Assembly: GCA_003165455.1 (NCBI GenBank)
Contig: PLUJ01000253.1
Span: forward strand, 127 to 5,170
Length of the DNA stretch: 5,044 nucleotides
Direction: 5' to 3'
Origin: Acidobacteriaceae bacterium
Lineage (GTDB): Bacteria > Acidobacteriota > Terriglobia > Terriglobales > Acidobacteriaceae
Shown: piece by piece, positions 1 through 4,990 of the stretch
Position numbering within the stretch: position 1 is the stretch's first letter
Layout: every line of letters begins with the position of its first letter
The notes under the pieces: model-generated
Seen by the model: only the letters and a program-made list of their open reading frames with translations
Told to the model about the DNA's origin: nothing
Database searches by the model: none
Program-made: the position numbers and the translations under genes

Positions 1-515
<515 letters not shown>

Positions 516-521
516 AAAATC

Positions 522-562
522 AGCTTTTAGCCTTCAGCCGTTAGCTCTTCGCTACAGCCGCT
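522..562. repeat. Degenerate heptamer tandem repeat in the atpH-atpA spacer
   Basis: Four in-phase heptamers fit AGCYNTY on the plus strand: AGCTTTT (522-528), AGCCTTC (529-535), AGCCGTT (536-542) and AGCTCTT (543-549). A six-base unit CGCTAC (550-555) and AGCCGCT (556-562) follow. On the atp strand the unit reads approximately RANRGCT. The array ends 7 bp before the atpA start codon, in the place where a Shine-Dalgarno sequence would be expected. The period is seen directly; any function is unknown. Confidence 0.6.
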
Positions 563-621
563 TTCACAATCTTTAACTTATACCGTTTACCTTCTTAGTA
601 CCGGCCTAATTGCCCGCAACG

Positions 622-1158
622 CTAAGAGGTGATCGCTTCCTTGATTTTCTCCAGCTGCCCTTTGACCGAACCGTCATAAATCGTACTGCCAATTCGGAGA
701 ACGGCACCGCCCAGGAGCGACGCATCCTGGCCGTAGTGCGCGCGGACTTTCTTGCCAGTCATTTTTCCGACCTGTGTTTCGAATTCGCGCTTTTCGGCTT
801 CACCCAATACCCGAGCGCTGGTAATGTTGGCCTCGGCGAATCCAAGCCGTGCATCGAGTTCCTTCTCGAGCTGCCGAATGACAGGCTCAAGGAAATGAGT
901 CCGACGATGATCGATCAGCACGGCGATCAGGTTTCTTGCCTGCTTTGAAATCCCGTCGCGGCCCGCAATCGCGTCCAGAAGATGGCGCTTCTGCTCGGCC
1001 GGAACAGCCGGATTTTCCCACACTCTCCGCAAGTCCGCGCTTTCCGCCAGCAGCGTGGCGATGGTGCGCAATTCGGCGATAGCACGATCGGCGTCGAGAT
1101 GCGCCCCTAGGATCACATCCGCAAAAGCGCGGGCATAGGTGCTGGCAACCGAAGCCAT
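622..1158 (-). CDS. atpH: F1 ATP synthase subunit delta
   Basis: The delta subunit (OSCP equivalent) links the peripheral stalk b subunits to the top of the alpha3beta3 hexamer. The product is 178 residues, the normal length for the family. The N-terminal helical domain, about residues 1-105, shows family landmarks: YARAFADV at 8-15, NPAVPAEQKRHLLDAI at 49-64 and NLIAVLIDHRR at 76-86. The C-terminal domain has the diagnostic GGAVLRIGSTIYDGSVKGQL at 150-169, which contacts the b subunits. The ATG at 1156-1158 follows the b' stop codon by only 3 bp (TAA ATC ATG), so translational coupling is likely. A possible Shine-Dalgarno AAGGA lies 13 nt upstream, rather far away. The order b, b', delta, alpha is the usual order of this part of atp operons. 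It stops 106 bp before atpA. No anomalies were seen. Confidence 0.96.
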   Translation of the reverse strand: MASVASTYARAFADVILGAHLDADRAIAELRTIATLLAESADLRRVWENPAVPAEQKRHLLDAIAGRDGISKQARNLIAVLIDHRRTHFLEPVIRQLEKELDARLGFAEANITSARVLGEAEKREFETQVGKMTGKKVRAHYGQDASLLGGAVLRIGSTIYDGSVKGQLEKIKEAITS

Positions 1159-1161
1159 GAT

Positions 1162-2025
1162 TTAGTTTCGATCCTTTCCAGACGCATCCCGTGGATTTGA
1201 AAACGCTCCGAGGTCCGAGGCGAAGTTTCGCACTAAAGATTGGTCGGTGTCAGCGTCCACACGAATCTGGTTCTGCGCCAGTGCAACCGCCAGATCGGCA
1301 GCATAGGCGGTTAACGCGCGGCGCGCAGCTTTGGCCGCCGCATCGATTTCCTGGTGGGCGGATTCCACCATTTTTCTGGCATCTTCCTGCGTTGCCGCTT
1401 CGATGCGCGCTTCCTCCTGGCCAGCGTCTTTCTCCGCCGCATCGCGCATCATGCCAATCTCAACGTCCACTTTCTTCAGGCGCGATTCGATTTCCGCAAG
1501 TTTTCGACGGGCTTCCTCGCTGGCTTTTTGCGCCTCCTGCATCGCTTTCTGAATAGCCGCTGTGCGCGCTTTGAAGGCTCCCGGCAAATATTTGCGGCTT
1601 GCCCAAATGACGATGCCCGCAACTACGAGGAAGTTAAACAGGAAAGAAAGGAACGACGCAGTCTCGGTGCTAACCCCGAGCTTCTTCGCGATATAAGTCA
1701 CGGAGCCGGACATCTTGAAGCCAGCCTTGTCGTCGTGTTCGGCCTTATCTTCTCCGGCGGCTTCGCGGGTCTCGCGCGTCAGTTGCTGGGCGAATCCGGG
1801 ACCGTTCGAGGAACCCTGATTTGCCGGGGTTTGATGTGCCGAGGATTGATTTGCCGAATTTGGATTCGCGGGGGGCTGGTTTGAATTTTCTGGAGACGAT
1901 TGCTGGTTTGAAGTGGGCGAAGCTTGCTCCTGCGCGCGCAACATCATCACGGGCGCACCAAGGCTAAGCGCCAACAGTGCCAGCAGACTGGGGCGAAGAA
2001 TCATTCTCCCTGAGATCATCTTCAT
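1162..2025 (-). CDS. atpF: ATP synthase Fo b-type subunit (b') with an exported N-terminal extension
   Basis: This is one of two b-type peripheral-stalk subunits encoded side by side, here 287 residues against roughly 155-170 for a standard b. Residues 1-31 look like a signal peptide: basic start, hydrophobic core LLALLALSLGAPVMML, possible cleavage after A31. Residues 32-75 are a Q/N/S/P-rich linker with a five-residue repeat at 53-72. A charged stretch (81-100) is followed by FKMSGSVTYIAKKLGVSTETA and one membrane segment at about 122-143. The rest, 150-270, is a long Ala/Glu/Lys/Arg-rich coiled coil, as expected for a b subunit reaching up to delta. M1 is used as start; M3 and M8 are alternatives, but M8 has its AGGGAG too close to act as a ribosome-binding site. 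The signal peptide would place the linker outside the cytoplasmic membrane. The b-subunit assignment is firm from the membrane-coil architecture and position between b and delta; calling it b' rather than b is a convention. Confidence 0.9.
   Translation of the reverse strand: MKMISGRMILRPSLLALLALSLGAPVMMLRAQEQASPTSNQQSSPENSNQPPANPNSANQSSAHQTPANQGSSNGPGFAQQLTRETREAAGEDKAEHDDKAGFKMSGSVTYIAKKLGVSTETASFLSFLFNFLVVAGIVIWASRKYLPGAFKARTAAIQKAMQEAQKASEEARRKLAEIESRLKKVDVEIGMMRDAAEKDAGQEEARIEAATQEDARKMVESAHQEIDAAAKAARRALTAYAADLAVALAQNQIRVDADTDQSLVRNFASDLGAFSNPRDASGKDRN
1810..1869 (-). repeat. Pentapeptide (15-bp) tandem repeat in the b' linker
   Basis: Residues 53-72 of the b' subunit are four tandem units: ANPNS, ANQSS, AHQTP and ANQGS, matching A-(N/H)-(P/Q)-x-x. 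The DNA shows the same 15-bp period, with related plus-strand units such as TGATTTGCCG, TGATGTGCCG and TGATTTGCCG. It looks like local expansion by slippage or duplication in a disordered linker. Confidence 0.65.
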
Positions 2026-2027
2026 AC

Positions 2028-2053
2028 TTACTTGTCTTCTTACTCGTTACTCG
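2028..2053. repeat. Heptamer repeat in the b-b' spacer
   Basis: On the plus strand TTACTCG occurs twice in tandem (2040-2046 and 2047-2053). A one-mismatch copy, TTACTTG, lies at 2028-2034, separated by five bases. On the gene strand this is CGAGTAA CGAGTAA GAAGA CAAGTAA. It fills most of the 38-bp spacer in front of the b' start codon. It is too short to assign a role. Confidence 0.5.
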
Positions 2054-2063
2054 TCCGCGCTAC

Positions 2064-2522
2064 TTATCTGCGCCCCGCACCGGCAGGTTCAAGAACCCTT
2101 TGCATAATTTCCGTCGCCAGGCTCTGCGCTTGGGACTGCAACCCTTCTTGCGCCGCCTCGCGGTCTTTTTCTATGCCAGCTTTTGCAGCCCGCACTTGCG
2201 CCTGCGCCTTGGATCGAGCCTCCGCCATGGCAGCACTACGGGCATCCAACGAAGCTTTACGCCGGGACTCCTGAGCGCGAAAAACGGTGCCGCGGGCCTC
2301 GCGCAGGCGCTGCTCATATTCCGACGTTCGCGCCTCGGCCGCCGCGATATCCGCGCGGGACTTCTCCACAGCACCTTCGGTCTTGCTGCGGCGCTCCTCC
2401 AGCACGCGCCGGAGGGGATGGTGAACAATGAACGTATAGAGAGCGTAAAGCAGCGCCAGCAGAATTACGGTAGGCACTGATCCGAGCAGTAATTCGCCTA
2501 GTTGTCTTAACGTCTCATCCAT
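2064..2522 (-). CDS. atpF: ATP synthase Fo subunit b
   Basis: This 152-residue protein has the classic architecture of a b subunit: a short N-terminus, one membrane helix at about residues 11-33 (LLLGSVPTVILLALLYALYTFIV), the basic juxtamembrane motif HPLRRVLEERR at 35-45, and then an uninterrupted Ala/Glu/Arg/Lys-rich helix to the C-terminus. It should anchor the peripheral stalk in the membrane next to subunit a and pair with the longer b' encoded 38 bp downstream. The ATG at 2520-2522 places the membrane helix at the expected distance from the N-terminus, although no Shine-Dalgarno sequence precedes it. It is the first gene of the atp cluster here: upstream are a promoter-like sequence and then hflX, not atpE or atpB. 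Subunits of this kind diverge fast, so identity rests on topology and gene order more than on residues. Confidence 0.93.
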   Translation of the reverse strand: MDETLRQLGELLLGSVPTVILLALLYALYTFIVHHPLRRVLEERRSKTEGAVEKSRADIAAAEARTSEYEQRLREARGTVFRAQESRRKASLDARSAAMAEARSKAQAQVRAAKAGIEKDREAAQEGLQSQAQSLATEIMQRVLEPAGAGRR

Positions 2523-2565
2523 GGAACGCCGCTGTACCGGAAAAAGAGGGCTGTGAAAACTGTTA

Positions 2566-2595
2566 AGTCTAACGTTGGAAAGGAGTTTATGTCAA
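2566..2595 (-). promoter_or_regulatory. Predicted sigma70-type promoter of the atp cluster
   Basis: On the minus strand a perfect -35 hexamer TTGACA (2590-2595) is followed after 18 bp by TAGACT (2566-2571), which matches the -10 consensus at four of six positions. Transcription would begin near 2559, giving a 5' leader of about 37 nt before the b start codon. It is the best promoter match in the 280-bp spacer. Read-through from hflX remains possible. Confidence 0.5.
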
Positions 2596-2675
2596 CGCAA
2601 ACGGCGCGGTTTTTGCAGGATCGCAAGACAATCAAGACTTCGGTGGCGGGGTGGGGTGATGGCAGCTTTCATTTG

Positions 2676-2747
2676 TCAAGTCCCAGTCGCGGACCATGCA
2701 AAAATCTGCAAACTACTCCTTGACTTCTCTGCCTGGAGGATTAGCAT
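2676..2747 (-). CDS. Possible 23-residue small ORF between hflX and the atp cluster
   Basis: An ATG at 2745-2747 opens a 23-codon frame ending in TGA (2676-2678), product MLILQAEKSRSSLQIFAWSA followed by TGT. The reason to list it is its ribosome-binding site: GGAGGTGAT (plus positions 2754-2762) is a perfect nine-base complement to the usual 3' end of 16S rRNA, and GGAGG lies 10 nt from the ATG. Part of that site is in a small perfect hairpin (GAGGT, loop of three, ACCTC; 2749-2761) that could hide it. The ORF starts 55 bp after the hflX stop codon and ends before the atp promoter. The peptide resembles nothing I recognise. It could be a real small protein, a leader peptide, or chance. Confidence 0.25.
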   Translation of the reverse strand: MLILQAEKSRSSLQIFAWSATGT

Positions 2748-2779
2748 TGAGGTATCACCTCCGATCCAATTCAGGATCG

Positions 2780-2829
2780 AATGGGCCGATAGCCAAGGAA
2801 TGTCACCGCTTCTTGGTTGCCGGCCCATT
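2780..2829 (-). other. Stem-loop spanning the hflX stop codon
   Basis: AATGGGCCG (2780-2788) and CGGCCCATT (2821-2829) are perfect 9-bp inverted arms. Inside them CCAAG (2793-2797) and CTTGG (2812-2816) form a second 5-bp stem. The hflX stop codon (2803-2805) lies in the terminal loop. No T-run follows on the transcribed strand, so this is not a standard intrinsic terminator. It may act as a 3' stabilising hairpin, a Rho-linked element, or a coding coincidence. Confidence 0.5.
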
Positions 2830-4332
2830 TAAATGGGGAGTCGTTTTGAAGGTCCACTCTCGAACTCTTCGCACCACCGACTCCGGAGCATCCGCCTCCA
2901 GTTCGACTAATCCATCTTTGTACGCTCTTGAATAGATCCGGGCTTGAGCTTCGAGCATAGCCAGCGTCTTTCCTTCTTTTTGTGGAAGGCGCAGGTGCAC
3001 GCGGCTGATGGGATCTTCGTCAATGAGGGAATCGATGCGAGCCAGCAACCGATCCAGACCGGTGCCTTCCGCGGCAGAGACATACAGCGTCGTCGCACCC
3101 TCCCTTTGAGCGTCCGCCATCAGATTTTCCGCCACTTCCACATCCAGGAGATCGACTTTATTCATCACGCGCAGGCGCGGCTTCTTTTCCGCTTCGAGTT
3201 CTTTTAGAACAATTTCCACCTGCGCATCCTGCTCGGCGGAAAGCCGACTGCTGGCGTCGGAGACTTGCACGATCAGCGACGCGCGCTGTACTTCTTCGAG
3301 CGTGGCCCGAAACGCTTCGACCAGAGTATGCGGCAGGCTGCGGATGAATCCCACGGTGTCGGACAACAGCACTTTGCGCTTGGAAGGCAGGACGACGGCG
3401 CGAATGGTGGGATCGAGCGTGGCAAACATGCGGGACGAAGCCAGCACGGAGGACTTAGTCAGTGCGTTGAAAAGTGTCGACTTCCCCGCATTGGTGTAAC
3501 CGACCAGCGCCACTGTCGCGACCGGTGCCGACTCTCGTCGCTGGCGTTGCTGCGCGCGAATGCGTCTTACATTCTCGAGCTCTTGTTGAACGTGGCGGAC
3601 GCGTCGATAAATTTTTCGGCGGTCGGTTTCGAGTTGGGTTTCACCGGGACCACGGGTACCGATGCCGCCGCCGAGTTGCGACATCTCAATGCCGCGTCCA
3701 GCAAGCCGCGGCAGCATGTATTGAAGCTGGGCCAACTCCACCTGCAATTGTCCTTCGCGGGTCCGGGCATGACGGGCAAAAATATCGAGGATCAACTGGG
3801 TGCGATCGATCACTCGGCGCTTGACGATTTTTTCTACATTGCGCTGCTGAGACGCAGTAAGGTCGTGATCGAAGAGCAGGAGATCAGCATTTACTGATGC
3901 GGCTGCTCCGGCGATTTCTTCCAGCTTGCCGGCACCGATTAAAGTGGCCGGATCGGGCCTGTCGCGACGCTGCAGAATTTCACCGACAACCTTTGCGCCG
4001 GCACTTTCAGCGAGCGTGCGCAGTTCCGCCAAAGATTCGTCGGCGTCAAATTCAGGGATGGTCGGCTTCGAACTGGTTTTCGCCGAGGCGTGCGCTGGCA
4101 ACCCGGCCGTCTCGTTTTCGGATGACGCGGTGGCCGCATCCTTTGCCGCCCGGGCTTGCGCGGTTACTTTCGCACCACTGCGGCGGCGCGTGCGGACATC
4201 GAGACCGACCAGGAATGCGCGCTCCTGATCCTTATCCCCCGAAGCAGCGGCGGAAGCGGGCGCAGCACTCAGGGACGCAGCTTGATCGCTGCTCGCCCAA
4301 ACGCGAGTCTTCTTGGGATGTGACTTGCGCAA
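2803..4332 (-). CDS. hflX: Ribosome-associated GTPase HflX
   Basis: HflX is a translation-factor-related GTPase that binds the 50S subunit and splits stalled ribosomes, notably in heat stress. All G motifs are visible in the 509-residue product: G1 GYTNAGKST at 278-286, the G2 region FATLDPT at 303-309, G3 DTVG at 325-328, G4 NKVD at 391-394 and G5 SAAEG at 419-423. The HflX-specific N-terminal domain shows LIGAGKLEEI at 131-140, LLLFDHDLTASQQRN at 151-165, VIDRTQLILDIFARHARTREG at 174-194 and GGGIGTRGPGETQLETDRR at 221-239. A C-terminal domain follows to about 495. E. coli HflX is about 426 residues. The extra length lies before residue 37 and in an Ala/Ser/Lys/Arg-rich insertion at about 46-92 that splits the start of the HflX domain. 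The start is TTG (4330-4332), supported by AAGG nine nt upstream and the absence of in-frame ATG until residue 206. It is co-directional with hfq, 11 bp apart. Confidence 0.95.
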   Translation of the reverse strand: MRKSHPKKTRVWASSDQAASLSAAPASAAASGDKDQERAFLVGLDVRTRRRSGAKVTAQARAAKDAATASSENETAGLPAHASAKTSSKPTIPEFDADESLAELRTLAESAGAKVVGEILQRRDRPDPATLIGAGKLEEIAGAAASVNADLLLFDHDLTASQQRNVEKIVKRRVIDRTQLILDIFARHARTREGQLQVELAQLQYMLPRLAGRGIEMSQLGGGIGTRGPGETQLETDRRKIYRRVRHVQQELENVRRIRAQQRQRRESAPVATVALVGYTNAGKSTLFNALTKSSVLASSRMFATLDPTIRAVVLPSKRKVLLSDTVGFIRSLPHTLVEAFRATLEEVQRASLIVQVSDASSRLSAEQDAQVEIVLKELEAEKKPRLRVMNKVDLLDVEVAENLMADAQREGATTLYVSAAEGTGLDRLLARIDSLIDEDPISRVHLRLPQKEGKTLAMLEAQARIYSRAYKDGLVELEADAPESVVRRVREWTFKTTPHLNGPATKKR

Positions 4333-4343
4333 CCGAAAACGCC

Positions 4344-4655
4344 TTACCCTTCGGAGCCCGAAGCACTCGCCGCCGAAGCCGCGGGTGCAGCGACCGCCGA
4401 CGGTGTAACCGGCCTCGCTTCGGCGTGCGCGCCATGCGCCAGTGTTCGTCCCATGACTACGGTGGAGATCGCGTGCTTAAAAATCAGTTGTTCTTGTCCG
4501 TTGGCTTCAAGCACCACGGAATACTTGTCGAACGAACGAATCCGGCCCGTCAACTTCACGCCACTCATCAAATAGATTGTGATGCTCAATCTTTCTTTGC
4601 GGGCCGTGTTGAGGAAGGAATCCTGGATATTCTGTGCCGGCTTACTACTATCCAT
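4344..4655 (-). CDS. hfq: RNA chaperone Hfq
   Basis: Hfq forms a hexameric Sm-like ring that pairs small RNAs with mRNAs. The product has 103 residues. The Sm core, about 8-70, is plain: NIQDSFLNTARKERLSITIYL (9-29), SGVKLTGRIRSFDKYSVVLE (31-50, Sm1), then the Sm2 motif IFKHAISTVV (58-67). Proximal-face residues known from E. coli are kept: Q11 and D12 for Q8 and D9, F59-K60-H61 for Y55-K56-H57, Y45 for F42. The rim patch reads R19-K20-E21-R22, against RRER in E. coli. Residues 72-103 form a low-complexity Ala/Ser/Pro tail ending acidic (SEG), presumably disordered. The ATG at 4653-4655 has a strong ribosome-binding site. It is the first gene of an hfq-hflX unit; its stop codon TAA overlaps the AAGG used by hflX. 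A promoter and structured leader lie upstream. miaA, often adjacent in Proteobacteria, is absent. Confidence 0.97.
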   Translation of the reverse strand: MDSSKPAQNIQDSFLNTARKERLSITIYLMSGVKLTGRIRSFDKYSVVLEANGQEQLIFKHAISTVVMGRTLAHGAHAEARPVTPSAVAAPAASAASASGSEG

Positions 4656-4662
4656 TGCCGAT

Positions 4663-4669
4663 CTCCTTT
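4663..4669 (-). promoter_or_regulatory. Strong ribosome-binding site of hfq
   Basis: AAAGGAG on the minus strand ends 7 nt before the hfq ATG, which fixes the start. It is one of the clearest Shine-Dalgarno sites in the window and contrasts with the poor sites in front of atpA and the b subunit. Confidence 0.8.
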
Positions 4670-4693
4670 ACTCCATTTGAACTTCGATTGCCA

Positions 4694-4722
4694 ACTTGCG
4701 CATCGTCTATGCCTGCGCAAGT
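4694..4722 (-). other. Perfect 9-bp hairpin in the hfq leader
   Basis: Arms ACTTGCGCA (4694-4702) and TGCGCAAGT (4714-4722) are exact reverse complements with an 11-nt loop. In the hfq transcript the hairpin ends about 38 nt before the ATG and leaves the ribosome-binding site free. No T-run follows on either strand, so it is not an intrinsic terminator. It could be an mRNA-stabilising or protein-binding element; an autoregulatory site for Hfq is speculation. Confidence 0.55.
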
Positions 4723-4785
4723 AAAACCTACAATGCGTCCTCGCGACCTTCCGCACAAGGAACACGGGGGAAAGCCTGCCTTTTT

Positions 4786-4805
4786 CGCGCCCTTTTCAGG
4801 ACGCG
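4786..4805 (-). other. GNRA-tetraloop hairpin near the 5' end of the hfq leader
   Basis: On the minus strand CGCGTCCT-GAAA-AGGGCGCG folds into an 8-bp stem with one G-U pair, capped by a GAAA tetraloop, a very stable RNA loop of the GNRA class. A run of five A residues follows. It sits roughly 17-36 nt from the predicted transcription start. As RNA it is stable only in the hfq direction, since the opposite strand lacks a GNRA loop. Confidence 0.5.
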
Positions 4806-4808
4806 CCG

Positions 4809-4827
4809 CTGGCAGGTCAACTGCCAG
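4809..4827. promoter_or_regulatory. Operator-like inverted repeat at the predicted hfq transcription start
   Basis: CTGGCAG (4809-4815) and CTGCCAG (4821-4827) are perfect 7-bp inverted arms around a 5-bp centre GTCAA. The element starts one base downstream of the predicted -10 and covers the predicted start site near 4822. A bound dimeric repressor would block the promoter. No regulator can be named from this sequence. Confidence 0.4.
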
Positions 4828-4828
4828 T

Positions 4829-4857
4829 ACAATACGGCCTCTGATCGCGCTTTTCAA
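4829..4857 (-). promoter_or_regulatory. Predicted sigma70-type promoter of hfq-hflX
   Basis: On the minus strand TTGAAA (4852-4857, five of six to consensus) and TATTGT (4829-4834, four of six) are separated by exactly 17 bp. Transcription would begin near 4822, leaving a leader of about 165 nt before hfq. It is the best promoter match upstream of hfq. Confidence 0.55.
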
Positions 4858-4929
4858 TCGCGAAGTTGGAAAACTCATCTTTTGTTCCCATTGCGGTAAA
4901 CCTGCGTCAAGGTTAAGCCATGCATTGTG

Positions 4930-4935
4930 TACAAT
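4930..4935 (+). promoter_or_regulatory. Candidate -10 element for the gene at 4991
   Basis: TACAAT matches the -10 consensus at five of six positions, but no good -35 lies 16-18 bp upstream. A start near 4942 would give a leader of about 50 nt. The hexamer overlaps a small inverted repeat, ATTGT-GT-ACAAT (4924-4935). An alternative, TTGATC (4947-4952) and TTAAAC (4970-4975) with 17-bp spacing, is weaker at the -10. Confidence 0.3.
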
Positions 4936-4990
4936 CCGGCGTGTGGTTGATCCATCAGTGGTTCATCGATTAAACGTTATAGGAGGCATC

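Larger units (their letters stand above)
4656..4990. other. Divergent intergenic region, no convincing gene
   Basis: This 335-bp region separates hfq (minus) from a plus-strand gene starting at 4991. It holds, from left to right, the hfq ribosome-binding site, two strong hairpins in the hfq leader, an inverted repeat at the predicted hfq transcription start, the hfq promoter, and a candidate -10 for the plus-strand gene. I see no tRNA, known riboswitch core or T-run terminator. A 76-codon minus frame (4648-4878) crosses it, but I do not accept it as a gene. Confidence 0.6.

Noticed and set aside
577..582. TATAAG on the minus strand as a possible internal promoter for atpA
   Set aside because: The hexamer is good but the position 17 bp upstream reads GCCGGT, with no -35 similarity, so it is not supported.
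1354..1884. 176-codon plus-strand frame opposite the b' gene
   Set aside because: It is a shadow of the b' coiled-coil and repeat region. Its product is a repetitive reflection of the low-complexity linker (GLMCRGLICR).
2762..2779. CGATCC-N6-GGATCG inverted repeat after hflX as an intrinsic terminator
   Set aside because: The stem is only 6 bp and no T-run follows on the transcribed strand.
4694..4722. 9-bp hairpin upstream of hfq as a transcription terminator
   Set aside because: Neither strand has a T-run after the stem, and no gene ends here in either direction.
3265..4724. Long plus-strand open frames (210 and 275 codons) opposite hflX and hfq
   Set aside because: They lie antisense to clear hflX and hfq coding sequence, have Arg/Cys/His-rich compositions typical of antisense frames in GC-rich DNA, and show no recognisable domain.
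4648..4878. 76-codon minus-strand frame ending just inside hfq (starts MSFPTSRLKSAIRGRIVLAV)
   Set aside because: Its ATG lies upstream of the predicted hfq transcription start, it has no good Shine-Dalgarno, it contains three inverted repeats, and the product resembles nothing known. It is most likely leader DNA.
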